A stretch of DNA of 64,000 nt from JACVRW01 sp963825345 (GTDB taxonomy: Bacteria; Actinomycetota; Thermoleophilia; Solirubrobacterales; Thermoleophilaceae), in contig CAWGSQ010000002.1 in assembly GCA_963825345.1 (NCBI GenBank), positions 62,001-126,000 on the forward strand. Direction: 5' to 3'. A program made the translations under genes and the position numbers. A model generated the notes under the pieces. It had not been told where the DNA came from. It did not search any database and saw only the letters and a program-made list of their open reading frames with translations. This document shows, one piece after another, positions 46,585 through 55,044 of the stretch (position 1 is its first letter; every line of letters starts with the position of its first letter).

Positions 46585-46619
46585 GTGCTGAAAGCTATCG
46601 ACTGGGTAAACCGTCCGGT

Positions 46620-47897
46620 ATGCGGGCGCGGGTGCTGTTGGCGGTGGTGTGCGTTCTTTTCGTGCTGCCGGGGAGCGCATCCGCGCAGGGGCTCGACACC
46701 ACATGCCAGTTCTCGCTGACCCGGCTCGACGCCACGACCACGAACGTTCTCGCGGTGGACACGAACGCCGTGTACTGGGGCGGTACCTACGCCGCGCTGC
46801 CCGGCACGCGGATCCGCATCGAGGGCCAGTACCCGCACTCGCGCTACATCAGCTGGAACGTGTACGACGCGGCCGCGCGGCCGATTGACGCCCTCTCGGA
46901 CGTCCAGCTTGCGCCGGACCCCGGCAGCACGAACCCCTTCCTCCCCGGCGCGTCGCGCACGGCGGAGCAGCGCGACTACACCGCGTTCATCGAGGTCGGC
47001 CCGCGCCCGGCGCAACCGGCGCCGAACACGCTTTACACGGGCGACTCGCGCGGCGGCACCTTCCTCTACCGCGTCTACGTGCCGGACCGCGGCCATGACG
47101 CGAAAGGCGGCGTGCCGCTGCCGAAGGTCACGCTCGAGCCCGCCGGGGGCGCCGGTGGGGCGCCCGGCGTGGATGCGTGCCGTGAGCTCCAGGCTCCGTA
47201 CGCCCAGCCGCTGAACGACCTGATTAAGGGGGCGCCGGGCGCGCCCGACCCCACCGACGACGGCAACGGCTACCCGGGCCGCAACCCGCCGCGCTGGCGG
47301 CTGTTCGAGAACCTCTGCGGCTCGGCGGTGGACATCCTGCTCGACAACGAGGACGGCGAGGACTTCCATCCCGACGCCCGCGGCCGCTGCGGCGACGGCC
47401 CCGGCTTCCTCTCCAACCGGGACATCGCATATGTCTTCACCGGCACCTCGCGTGGCTTCGGCGAGCTGCTGGTGCTGCGCGGGCGCGCGCCCACATTCGC
47501 CGATACGCGCCGCGGGCCGGCCACGATGCCAAGCGGCGAGCAGCTGCGCTACTGGTCCTTCTGCCAGTACGAGCCGGCCAGCCAGCGCGTGATCTCGTGC
47601 CGCTCGGACGACCACGTGGCCGTCGGCCCGCGTGGCTTCTACAAGATCGTCGTCTCGACGGCCGAGCAGCGGCCGCGCAACGCCCGCCGCCGCTGCGGGA
47701 TCACCTGGCTGCCGTGGGGGCCTCAGACGCAGGGACTTCTGATCTACCGCCACATGCTTCCCGACCCTTCCTTTGGCCAGACGATCCAGAACGTCGGCAA
47801 GCCCGGCGAGGAGCGTGACGTGATGCGCGGCTACTACCCGCGCAGCCGCTACCTCGACACGGCGGCGGACTTCGAGCGGCGCGGCTGCCGCCGGTAG
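46620..47897 (+). CDS. Secreted hypothetical protein (425 aa)
   Basis: 425 residues with a signal peptide (MRARVLLAVVCVLFVLPGSASA, cleavage near AQG). The mature part has GTYAALPGTRIRIEGQYPHSRYISWNVYDAAARPIDAL, FIEVGPRPAQPAPNTLY, TFLYRVYVPDRGHDAKGGVPLPKVTLE and eight cysteines. The PHSRYISWNVYDA and YRVYVPD pattern recalls DUF1214-type beta domains, but I cannot confirm that. It is divergent from the thiolase gene (35 bp) and followed by pepA on the same strand, 34 bp downstream. Confidence 0.82.
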   Translation: MRARVLLAVVCVLFVLPGSASAQGLDTTCQFSLTRLDATTTNVLAVDTNAVYWGGTYAALPGTRIRIEGQYPHSRYISWNVYDAAARPIDALSDVQLAPDPGSTNPFLPGASRTAEQRDYTAFIEVGPRPAQPAPNTLYTGDSRGGTFLYRVYVPDRGHDAKGGVPLPKVTLEPAGGAGGAPGVDACRELQAPYAQPLNDLIKGAPGAPDPTDDGNGYPGRNPPRWRLFENLCGSAVDILLDNEDGEDFHPDARGRCGDGPGFLSNRDIAYVFTGTSRGFGELLVLRGRAPTFADTRRGPATMPSGEQLRYWSFCQYEPASQRVISCRSDDHVAVGPRGFYKIVVSTAEQRPRNARRRCGITWLPWGPQTQGLLIYRHMLPDPSFGQTIQNVGKPGEERDVMRGYYPRSRYLDTAADFERRGCRR

Positions 47898-47931
47898 GCC
47901 AAGCGCGCGACCGCCTAGACTCCGGCCGCTG

Positions 47932-49386
47932 ATGGCGGCCATCACGGTAAGCGCGCGTTCGGGGTCGGCGGAGGACACCGCCGCGGACACCCGCGTGGTC
48001 GGCGTGTTCGAGGACGAGACGCTCGCCGATGCCGCTCTTCAACGGCTGGTCGAGCTCGGGGAGGCGAAGCGGGGACTGAAGAAGGTCGCCGTGAGCCACG
48101 AGGACGCGCCGGGAGGCGGCCAGCGGCGCGTGCTGATCGCCGGTCTCGGCAAGCGCGACAGCTTCGGGCCGGAGCAGGCGCGTGTTGCGGCGGCGGCCGC
48201 CGCCGCGCGGGCGAAGGAGCTCGGGGCGGTGTCGCTGTCCTGGGCGGCGCCGGAGGGCGACGGAGTCGCAGCCGCGCTCGTGGAGGGGACGGTCCTGAAG
48301 CTGTACTCGTTCGACCGCTTCAAGTCGTCGCAGAACGGCGACGACTCGGGCGGCGGCATCGAGTCGCTCGAGGTCTGCGGCGAGGCGGTGGACGGCGACG
48401 AGGTGGAGCGCGGCCGGATCGCCGGAGCCGCCGCGAACGCCGCGCGCGACCTCCAGAACCTGCCCGCCAACGTCGCGACGCCCACGTTCCTAGCGGAGCG
48501 CGCGCGCGAGATCGCCGACCAGCACGACGCGCTCGAGCTCGAGCTGCTCGACCGTGAGGCGATCGTGGAGCGCGGCATGGGGGCGTTCGCCTCGGTGGCC
48601 CAGGGCAGCCACGTGGAGCCGCGCCTGATCGTGCTGCGCTACCGCCCCTCCGGCGCGAGCGGACCGCACCTGGCGTTCGTCGGCAAGGCCGTGACCTTCG
48701 ACACCGGCGGGATCTCGATCAAGCCCTCGGCGAAGATGCAGGAGATGAAGTTCGACATGTCGGGCGGCGCCGCGGTGATCGAGTCGATGGCCGCGATCGC
48801 GGAGCTCGGCGTGCCGGCCACCATCACCGCCGTGGTGCCGTCCACGGAGAACATGCCGAGCGGCCACGCCGTGAAGCCGGGCGACATCGTGACCGCGATG
48901 AACGGCACGACCATCGAGGTGAACAACACCGACGCCGAGGGCCGGCTGATCCTCGCCGACGCCCTCTGTTATGCCGTCGATCAGGGGGCCGAGCGGATCG
49001 TGGACCTGGCCACGCTCACCGGCGCGATCCTGGTGGCCCTCGGCCACACCTACTGCGGCCTGTTCTCGAACGACGACGCGTGGTGCGGCGAGGTCGGAAG
49101 CGCCTGCGACGCGAGCGGCGAGATCGGCTGGCGACTGCCGCTCCACCCCGAGTACTACGACCTGACGAAGGGCCAGTACGCGGACCTCACGAACGCGTCC
49201 GACCAGCGCGTGGCGATGTCGAGCTACGCGGCTGAGTTCCTGCGCCAGTTCGTGGGCGGGAAGCCCTGGGTGCACATCGACATCGCCGGCACTGCCTGGG
49301 GCATGAGCCGCAACTACGTGGGCAAGGGCGCGAGCGGATTCGGCACACGCCTGCTGGTCGAGCTGGCGCGCCGCAGCGCCGCCTGA
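47932..49386 (+). CDS. pepA: Leucyl aminopeptidase (M17)
   Basis: 484 residues of family M17. The N-terminal macrodomain-like half ends near RDLQNLPANVATPTFLAERA; the catalytic half has FVGKAVTFDTGGISIKPSAKMQEMKFDMSGGAAV and the NTDAEGRLILADAL metal motif near residue 330, with TLTGAILVALGHTYCGLFSND and ADLTNASDQRVAMSSYAAEFL. It is a hexameric two-metal peptidase that removes N-terminal residues in the cytosol. It ends just before a strong inverted repeat. Confidence 0.97.
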   Translation: MAAITVSARSGSAEDTAADTRVVGVFEDETLADAALQRLVELGEAKRGLKKVAVSHEDAPGGGQRRVLIAGLGKRDSFGPEQARVAAAAAAARAKELGAVSLSWAAPEGDGVAAALVEGTVLKLYSFDRFKSSQNGDDSGGGIESLEVCGEAVDGDEVERGRIAGAAANAARDLQNLPANVATPTFLAERAREIADQHDALELELLDREAIVERGMGAFASVAQGSHVEPRLIVLRYRPSGASGPHLAFVGKAVTFDTGGISIKPSAKMQEMKFDMSGGAAVIESMAAIAELGVPATITAVVPSTENMPSGHAVKPGDIVTAMNGTTIEVNNTDAEGRLILADALCYAVDQGAERIVDLATLTGAILVALGHTYCGLFSNDDAWCGEVGSACDASGEIGWRLPLHPEYYDLTKGQYADLTNASDQRVAMSSYAAEFLRQFVGGKPWVHIDIAGTAWGMSRNYVGKGASGFGTRLLVELARRSAA

Positions 49387-49403
49387 ACCCGCCGTAAACG
49401 CCG

Positions 49404-49430
49404 GTGAAACGGGGTCTGACCCCGTTTCAC
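49404..49430. terminator. pepA terminator-like perfect hairpin containing the dispersed palindrome (copy 2)
   Basis: Arms GTGAAACGGGGT and ACCCCGTTTCAC (12 bp, perfect) around CTG. The core GGGGTCTGACCCC is the reverse complement of the GGGGTCAGACCCC found in atpG and, nearly, at the end of the sugar permease gene. It lies 17 bp after the pepA stop and could both end transcription and be a member of a repeat family. Confidence 0.6.
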
Positions 49431-49460
49431 GCTCTGTGACATAGATCACACACCCGTTTA

Positions 49461-49608
49461 GGTGGCCAATCTGGTGGTTACGGTCACTGAGTAAGCCGGA
49501 AACCGGCCTTGCTTGCGCGCGGGGGAGGAGAACGCGCTAGCTCGGCAAGCCCTAGCCGTGCACGACGGATTTCCGCACGGCAGGCAGACCACCCATGGAG
49601 GTGGTGTT
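49461..49608 (+). ncRNA. Structured leader / candidate riboswitch upstream of Rpf-like gene
   Basis: The leader contains several stems: GCCGG-AAA-CCGGC (49495-49507), a GCGCG/CGCGC stem around GGGGGAGGAGAA (about 49515-49537), and GCCGTGC/GCACGGC (49555-49561, 49575-49581). Two GGTGG segments (49461-49465, 49473-49478) can pair with ACCACC (49588-49593), which alternatively pairs with GGTGGT (49600-49605), part of the Shine-Dalgarno. Thus two mutually exclusive pairings would expose or hide the ribosome site. c-di-AMP riboswitches often precede rpf genes in actinobacteria, but I do not see their conserved core, so the class is unknown. Confidence 0.5.
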
Positions 49609-50205
49609 TTGAGGAAGGCAGTGACCCTGCTGGCGTGCACATGCGCGCTGGCACCGGCGGCGACGTCGCCGGCTGTGGCGGAGGCTCCGTCGCAGGCTGA
49701 TACCGCAAGGACAACCACTACGACCCAGGCGCCCCAGGCGAGGGCGGCCGGTACTCGTCTTAAGGCCTCGTACAGGCACTGGCGACGAAAGCTGGACCGC
49801 TATGGGGTGTGGTACGGCCGCAACCTCGTGCGTGCGGCGCGCAGCGACAACCGGGCGCCGAGCGCTCGCGAGCTGCGTCGTTCGATCCGGCGCATGAAGC
49901 GCCGCTTCGGGCACTGGTCGCACACCTACGAGGGGCGCGCGACCGTGCACCGCTTCAAGGTGCGCCACATCCCGTCATGGGGTCGCTCGCACCTGCGCTC
50001 GATCGCATGGTGCGAGTCGCGTAACAACCCGCGCGCCGTGAGCTCGAGCGGCGCGTACCGCGGGCTCTACCAGTTCAGCTTCAGCACGTGGCGTGTTGTG
50101 GGCGGGTCGGGAGACCCGGCCGCCGCTCCGCGCTCTGAGCAGACCTGGAGGGCCTGGGTGCTGCTGAAGAACCACGGCAGCGGGCACTGGCCCGTCTGCG
50201 GCTAG
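49609..50205 (+). CDS. Rpf-like (resuscitation-promoting factor) secreted muralytic protein
   Basis: 198 residues from TTG 49609, behind GGAGG at 7 bases. The N-terminus is a signal peptide (LLACTCALAPAATSPAVAEA). A basic helical stretch (ASYRHWRRKLDRYGVW, SIRRMKRRFGHWSHTYEG) leads to the C-terminal Rpf/transglycosylase domain: RSIAWCESRNNPRAVSSSG with the catalytic Glu after Cys, YRGLYQFSFSTWRVVGG, and NHGSGHWPVCG with the second Cys of the Rpf disulphide. It should cleave peptidoglycan. The leader just upstream appears to control its translation. GTG 49621 is an alternative start. Confidence 0.9.
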   Translation: MRKAVTLLACTCALAPAATSPAVAEAPSQADTARTTTTTQAPQARAAGTRLKASYRHWRRKLDRYGVWYGRNLVRAARSDNRAPSARELRRSIRRMKRRFGHWSHTYEGRATVHRFKVRHIPSWGRSHLRSIAWCESRNNPRAVSSSGAYRGLYQFSFSTWRVVGGSGDPAAAPRSEQTWRAWVLLKNHGSGHWPVCG

Positions 50206-50223
50206 GCCCTCGGGGGGCCGGCC

Positions 50224-50257
50224 CCCTGCCGGCTGCGAAGTTCTGCAGCCGGCAGGG
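50224..50257. terminator. Bidirectional terminator hairpin (13-bp perfect stem)
   Basis: CCCTGCCGGCTGC (50224-50236) and GCAGCCGGCAGGG (50245-50257) form a perfect 13-bp stem with an 8-base loop, between the Rpf-like stop and the convergent coiled-coil gene. Confidence 0.7.
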
Positions 50258-50269
50258 CGGTCCTCCGCC

Positions 50270-50815
50270 CTAGCGGTCGCCGCGCGGCCGCTCGAATTCC
50301 TCGTCGCGCACGACCTCGCCGTCCTCGTCGCGCTCGAAGCGACGCTCGCGCTCCGCGCCGGGCTCGCTCGTCCGCTCGTAGTGCTCGACGCTCTGGTCGC
50401 CGGACGTGTCGGCGGCAGTTGCCCCGGTGGTGCCGGTCGTGCCGTCCGCCCCGGCAGTGCCAGCCTGCGCACGCTCGCGGTCGAACTGCGCCGCAGCCTC
50501 GTCGGGATCCGCGTCGGGATCCTTCTCGGCGGCCTCGATGTGCCGGTCGCGCGCCTCACGGTGCTGCTCATCGGCAGACGCCGCGCGCTCGCGCGCCAGC
50601 GCCTCCTGGCGCCGCGCCTCCGCCGCCTGGGCGTCAGCCTCCGCGCGCGTCTTGTCTGCCTGCGCGCTCCCGACCTCCGCCTCGCGACGGATCTCGCGCG
50701 CCTCATGCCTGCGTGTCTCGAAACGACGCTCGCGGCCCTTGCGGCCTACGAACCACAGCACCGCCAGCAGTATCAGCGCTGCAACGACGATCGCAATGAT
50801 CACTCCGGTATCCAT
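50270..50815 (-). CDS. Membrane-anchored coiled-coil protein
   Basis: 181 residues: one N-terminal membrane helix (VIIAIVVAALILLAVLWFVG), followed by a long charged helix rich in A, E, R and K (RRFETRRHEAREIRREAEVGSAQADKTRAEADAQAAEARRQEALARERAASADEQH) that should form a coiled coil, then an acidic/threonine-rich region and a charged end (RRFERDEDGEVVRDEEFERPRGDR). The architecture resembles small cytoplasmic-facing anchors or linker proteins; no family is assigned. It stands alone between the Rpf-like gene and the lipid operon. Confidence 0.85.
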   Translation of the reverse strand: MDTGVIIAIVVAALILLAVLWFVGRKGRERRFETRRHEAREIRREAEVGSAQADKTRAEADAQAAEARRQEALARERAASADEQHREARDRHIEAAEKDPDADPDEAAAQFDRERAQAGTAGADGTTGTTGATAADTSGDQSVEHYERTSEPGAERERRFERDEDGEVVRDEEFERPRGDR

Positions 50816-50873
50816 ACCTTTGCTCCTCCCTGTTCGTTCCAGGGAGGCCTACCCGTTTCAGCAGCAGGTATCC

Positions 50874-52970
50874 CTACTTCGAGGCCGGCTCCTCTTCCTC
50901 TTCCTTGAGTTCGCGCTTCAAAACCTTGCCCGTCGCGTTGCGGGGAAGCTCGTCGATGAAGACGATCTCGCGCGGCACCTTGTAGCGCGCGAGGTTCTTC
51001 TTCACGTAGCTCTTCAGGTCGTCCTCGCTCGCCTTCCTGCCGCTCCCGAGCACCACGAAAGCCCGCAGGCGCTGCCCGAAATCCTTGTCGTCCACGCCGA
51101 TCGCGGCCACGTCGCTCACGGCCTCGTGGCGAGAGAGCAGGTCCTCGACCTCCTTGGGGAAGACGTTCTCCCCACCGGAGACGATCATCTCGTCGTCGCG
51201 GCCCTCCACGAACATGCGGCCCGCGTCGTCGAAGCGGCCGACGTCGCCGGTGGCCATCAGGTTCCCGATCACGTCCTTCGAGCCACCGCCCGTGTAGCCC
51301 TCGAACAGCATCTCGTTGCCCACGAAGATGCGGCCGGTGTCACCGGGCTTCACCTCGGTGCCGTTCTCGTCGTAGAGCTTCACGACGGTCCCGCGCGGCG
51401 GGCGACCGGCGGTCCCGGGCGCGGCGCGCATGTCCGCCGGCGTGGCGATCGAGGCCCAGGCCACCTCGGTGGAGCCGTAGAGGTTGTAGAGCGTGTCGCC
51501 GAACTCGTCCATCCAGCGTGTGGCCAGATCGCCCGGCAGCGCGGAGCCGCTCGCCGCCACCACCTTGAGCGACGAGACGTCGTACTTCGCGCGCGTCTCC
51601 TCCGGCAGGTCCATGATCCGCTGCATCATCACCGGCACGACGGCCAGGGCATCGGCGCGCGAGCGCGCGACCTCCGCCAGCGCGCCCTCGGGATCGAACT
51701 TGCGGCGCAGCACGTACGTGTTGGCGAGGATCAGGCCGAGCGAGAAGTGCGCGAAGCCCCACGAGTGAAAGAGCGGCGCGGCGATGTGGATCACCTGACG
51801 GCTCTTCAGCGGGATGCGCGACAGGTACGAGACGGCGGGGTCGAGCGACTGCGGGCCGGCACGCGAGGCGCCCTTGGGCGTGCCCGTGGTGCCGGAGGTA
51901 AGGATCACGGCGCGCCCCTCGCGCTCCGGCGGCACGACCGGGCTCGGGTCGCCCTCGGACATCAGGTCGTCGAGCGTCGGGTCGTCGCAGCTCGGCGAGT
52001 CGTGCCACGCCACGAAGCGCTTGCGGCGGTGGGCGGCGTCCTCGAGCAGGTCGTAGAACTCCTCGTCGAAGATCAGCGCCTTCGGCTTCTCGCGCTGCAC
52101 GACCTCGGTGAGCTGCGGGCCGGCGAACGCGGTGTTCAGGTAGAGGGCGTCCGCGCCGAGCTTCGACACCGCGATAGTCGCCTCGATGAAGCCGCGGTGG
52201 TTGCGGCACATGATCCCGATGCCGTCGCCCTCGACGATCCCGGCGTCGGACAGGGCGTGGGCGAGCGCGTTCGTGCGCGTGTCGACCTCGCTGTAGGTGA
52301 GCGTGCCGAGCTCGTCAACGATCATCGTCCCGTCCGGGTAGCGGGCGGCGAGCGAGATCGCTCCGGCCGCCGGGCTGCGTCCCCAGCGCGCCAGCGTGCG
52401 CAGCACTCCCCAGAGGCGGTCGGGCCGCATCGGCCGGATCACGCCGGCGTCGATCAGCACCTTCACGCTGCCGAGCTCGTGGACCGCCTTGGCAGGCAGG
52501 CTCATGCTCTCGTCGTCGCTCACCTGTTCACGCACCTCCTCGTCCTCCAGCTCGAGCCCGAGATTCTGAAGGGTTTGCTCGAGGATGCGCGCCACCATCG
52601 GGGCGCCGATGCGATCAGCGGCCATTCCCAGCAGGCCGCCGGGCGAGTCCCACGACATGCGCAGGGTCACCTTGGTGCGCCCGTCGTCCACCTCGCGAAG
52701 GCGCCAGCGAACGCGGTGGTCGATCCCTGTGATGCTGTGCCAGGCCATGTCGGCGGGCTCGTCGAACTCGACGATCTCGATCAGGCCACCGATGTCCGCG
52801 GAGCCCACGCGCATGCGCATGGCGAAGCGGGCGCCACAGCCGTGTTCGTCGTTCTTGCGGTCGAGCCGCGTGAGGCCGTGCCAGAAGCGCGAGTAGTTGT
52901 CCGGCTCCGAGACGAGGTCCCAGACCTCCTCGCGCGAGGCGTCGATTGCGATGTCGCGTTCGACCCTCAT
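50874..52970 (-). CDS. START/SRPBCC-acyl-CoA synthetase fusion
   Basis: 698 residues from ATG 52970. Residues about 1-150 are an SRPBCC (START/polyketide-cyclase-like) domain: VERDIAIDASREEVWDLVSEPDNYSRFW, LIEIVEFDEPADMAWHSI and LRMSWDSPGGLLGMAADRIG. From about 190 comes an AMP-forming acyl-CoA synthetase: AVILTSGTTGTPKGASRAG, NLYGSTEVAWASIATPADM, TGDVGRFDDAGRMFVEGRDDEMIVSGGENVFPKEVEDLL and LPRNATGKVLKREL. The combined protein would bind and activate a lipid-like acid. It is the last gene of the patatin-acyltransferase operon, with its ATG overlapping the acyltransferase stop (TGATG). The C-terminal EEEEEPASK is charged. Confidence 0.92.
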   Translation of the reverse strand: MRVERDIAIDASREEVWDLVSEPDNYSRFWHGLTRLDRKNDEHGCGARFAMRMRVGSADIGGLIEIVEFDEPADMAWHSITGIDHRVRWRLREVDDGRTKVTLRMSWDSPGGLLGMAADRIGAPMVARILEQTLQNLGLELEDEEVREQVSDDESMSLPAKAVHELGSVKVLIDAGVIRPMRPDRLWGVLRTLARWGRSPAAGAISLAARYPDGTMIVDELGTLTYSEVDTRTNALAHALSDAGIVEGDGIGIMCRNHRGFIEATIAVSKLGADALYLNTAFAGPQLTEVVQREKPKALIFDEEFYDLLEDAAHRRKRFVAWHDSPSCDDPTLDDLMSEGDPSPVVPPEREGRAVILTSGTTGTPKGASRAGPQSLDPAVSYLSRIPLKSRQVIHIAAPLFHSWGFAHFSLGLILANTYVLRRKFDPEGALAEVARSRADALAVVPVMMQRIMDLPEETRAKYDVSSLKVVAASGSALPGDLATRWMDEFGDTLYNLYGSTEVAWASIATPADMRAAPGTAGRPPRGTVVKLYDENGTEVKPGDTGRIFVGNEMLFEGYTGGGSKDVIGNLMATGDVGRFDDAGRMFVEGRDDEMIVSGGENVFPKEVEDLLSRHEAVSDVAAIGVDDKDFGQRLRAFVVLGSGRKASEDDLKSYVKKNLARYKVPREIVFIDELPRNATGKVLKRELKEEEEEPASK

Positions 52971-53902
52971 CAGCCGAGAACGGGGAGGCGGCGTTCCTCG
53001 TCGAGTCCGGTGAGCGCGGTCTGCATCTGCCCGATGACCAGCTCGTAGGCCTCGTCCACGTCCATGCTCGACACGTCGATCGGCTCGAGCACCTGCATCG
53101 TGATCTTCGCCGGCAGCGGGATGTGGCCGAGCATGTCGCCGACGTTCAGGCCCCACGGCAGCGCCAGCGAGATGGGCAGCACCTTAAGGCGGAACATGCG
53201 GTCGATCCCGAGCAGGCGCGCGATGCCCTCTCCGCGGGAAAGGAAGAGGGCCGTCTCCTGGCCGCCGATCGCGACCACGGGCACGAGCGGCACGCCCTTC
53301 GACTTCGCCAGCCGGATGAAGCCCCTGCGGCCGCCGAAGTCCACGCGCGCGGACTCCCAACTCGGCCGGTGAACCTCGTAGTCGCCGCCCGGGTAGACGA
53401 GCAGCGCCGCTCCGGAGTCGAGCGCCTGCTCCGCGTTCTCAGGAGTGGCGGCCACGGTGCCGTACTTGCGGAGCATCCCGAGCCCGGGCATTGACAGGAC
53501 GAGGTTGTGGGCGAGCTGGTGGAAGCGGCGCTCGACGCCGAAGTAGGTGCTGAAGGCCAGCGTGAACACATGCGTGTCCGGCGTGAGGTTGCCGCCGGAG
53601 TGGTTGCCCACGAGCAGGACGGGCCCCTCCTCCGGGATGTTCTGGAGCCCGCGCACGTCCGCGCGGAAGTAGAGGCTCGCGAGCATCCAGACCCCGGGCA
53701 GGGTCTCGCGGATGTAGTCGGGATCGCGTTCGTCGAGGTCGGCGCTCGGCACGCGGCGCTGCGCCTGCTGGGCCACCGCGCCGATCAGCCGTCCCGCCAT
53801 GCGGGCGAGCGAGGACGGCGCGCTCGCCGCTCCCGCGGCCGCGCGCGCCGCCGCCTCGGGTCCTGACCCGTTGGAGGACTCGCGCGAGGTCTCGGTGGTC
53901 AT
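52970..53902 (-). CDS. Lysophospholipid acyltransferase family protein (PlsC-like)
   Basis: 310 residues. The acyltransferase block is VRGLQNIPEEGPVLLVGNHSGGNLTPDTHVF, then GGDYEVHRPSWESARVDFGGRRGFIRLAKSKGVPLVPVVAIGG. The HX4D-type box is modified to NHSGGNLTPD, a form seen in a subset of PlsC-like enzymes with a longer spacing before Asp. Likely role: transfer of an acyl group onto lysophosphatidate or a related lipid at the membrane. The N-terminal 45 residues are low-complexity. It overlaps the patatin stop by 4 bp (ATGA). Confidence 0.9.
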   Translation of the reverse strand: MTTETSRESSNGSGPEAAARAAAGAASAPSSLARMAGRLIGAVAQQAQRRVPSADLDERDPDYIRETLPGVWMLASLYFRADVRGLQNIPEEGPVLLVGNHSGGNLTPDTHVFTLAFSTYFGVERRFHQLAHNLVLSMPGLGMLRKYGTVAATPENAEQALDSGAALLVYPGGDYEVHRPSWESARVDFGGRRGFIRLAKSKGVPLVPVVAIGGQETALFLSRGEGIARLLGIDRMFRLKVLPISLALPWGLNVGDMLGHIPLPAKITMQVLEPIDVSSMDVDEAYELVIGQMQTALTGLDEERRLPVLG

Positions 53903-54969
53903 GCCGCCTGTCGTGCCGCGGGGCGGATCACGGGCCAGCTAGAGGGTGGGCCGGACGGGCGGCTGATCTTGTGAGGCTCCCCCTGGGGCAGGCCGGTGAG
54001 CCGCTCGCGAATGTCCGGGTGCCGCAGCTGCTCGGCCACGGTGCGCTCGGCGGTCTCGATCACGTCTTGGCGGCGATCCGCGCTCATCCAGTTGCGGCCC
54101 ATCACGGCGTGGTCCTCGGCGGTCGGCTCGATGATCACCACGTCGCTCCCGAAGCGGCGCACCTTGCGCTCCTCGCGCTCGAGCCGGCCGCGCGAGGCGC
54201 GCCGGGTGATCGCGGGGATCAGGTCGAGCACCGCGCCCACCCCGGACGCACCCTCGGCCCTGCTCGTGAGCGGGTTGAGGCAGATCACGAGGTCGAGCCC
54301 GCGACCGGCCACCAGGTCCATGTTCGACACCGAGCAGACGCCGCCGTCCACGTAGCGCCGCCCGCCGATCTTCACGGGCCTGAAGAAGCCCGGGATAGCG
54401 CACGAGGCCGCCACGGCGTCCCCGATCTCGGCTCGGGGAGAGCCGACGCGCCCGAATGGCGTGCGGCGCCCCGACTCGTAGTCGCACGCGACGGCCCAGT
54501 AGTTCGGGTGGTCGACCCACGAGCCCGGCACGGCGCGGCTCACCACGTCCTTGAGGGAGTCGGTCGACATGAAGCCGGACGGCAGCCAGCCGGCCACCAT
54601 CTGGAGCGGAGTGTGTCGCAGCGGGTTCGAGAGCGCGGTGAACGCCATTCGCAGCGAGCCGGGGCCGAGCAGCGGCAGGCCTCGATGGAGCTTGAAAGAG
54701 GCGCCCGCGGCGCGGTCGGCGTCAGCCGCCGGGCGGCCGTCCGGGCCCGCGAGCCCGTCGAACACCTCGCCGCGCGAGTGGGCGACCATGAACCAGGGCG
54801 GCACCCCGGCCGCCGTGAGCGCGCCGATCATCGAGCCCGCCGAGGTGCCGACGATGAACTCGGCGCTCCCCGGATCCCATTCGGTCTCCTTCGCCAGCGC
54901 GCTGAGACCACCGGTGAGCCACGCGCCGCCAAGCACGCCACCCGCGCCGAGCACCAACCCAATTCTCAC
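53899..54969 (-). CDS. Patatin-like phospholipase
   Basis: 356 residues beginning LVLGAGGVLGGAWLTGGL (oxyanion glycine motif), with the nucleophile motif FIVGTSAGSMIGAL and the catalytic aspartate in YVDGGVCSVSNMDLV. It belongs to the RssA/patatin group of acyl hydrolases. As the first gene of an operon with a PlsC-like acyltransferase and the START-acyl-CoA ligase fusion, a role in phospholipid remodelling (deacylate, activate, reacylate) is a reasonable inference. The C-terminus is arginine-rich and may bind membranes. Confidence 0.93.
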   Translation of the reverse strand: MRIGLVLGAGGVLGGAWLTGGLSALAKETEWDPGSAEFIVGTSAGSMIGALTAAGVPPWFMVAHSRGEVFDGLAGPDGRPAADADRAAGASFKLHRGLPLLGPGSLRMAFTALSNPLRHTPLQMVAGWLPSGFMSTDSLKDVVSRAVPGSWVDHPNYWAVACDYESGRRTPFGRVGSPRAEIGDAVAASCAIPGFFRPVKIGGRRYVDGGVCSVSNMDLVAGRGLDLVICLNPLTSRAEGASGVGAVLDLIPAITRRASRGRLEREERKVRRFGSDVVIIEPTAEDHAVMGRNWMSADRRQDVIETAERTVAEQLRHPDIRERLTGLPQGEPHKISRPSGPPSSWPVIRPAARQAA

Positions 54970-55044
54970 GGACAGCGGCTTCCCTTCACAACTCCAGCGT
55001 AAACCCGGTGGCCCCCGCCTGGCGCCGGGCGCATCCGCGGCGGC

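Noticed and set aside
49461..49608. Assignment of the rpf leader as a ydaO-type c-di-AMP riboswitch
   Set aside because: The conserved 3' core (GACAGCUAACC-like) is not visible; kept only as an unclassified structured leader.
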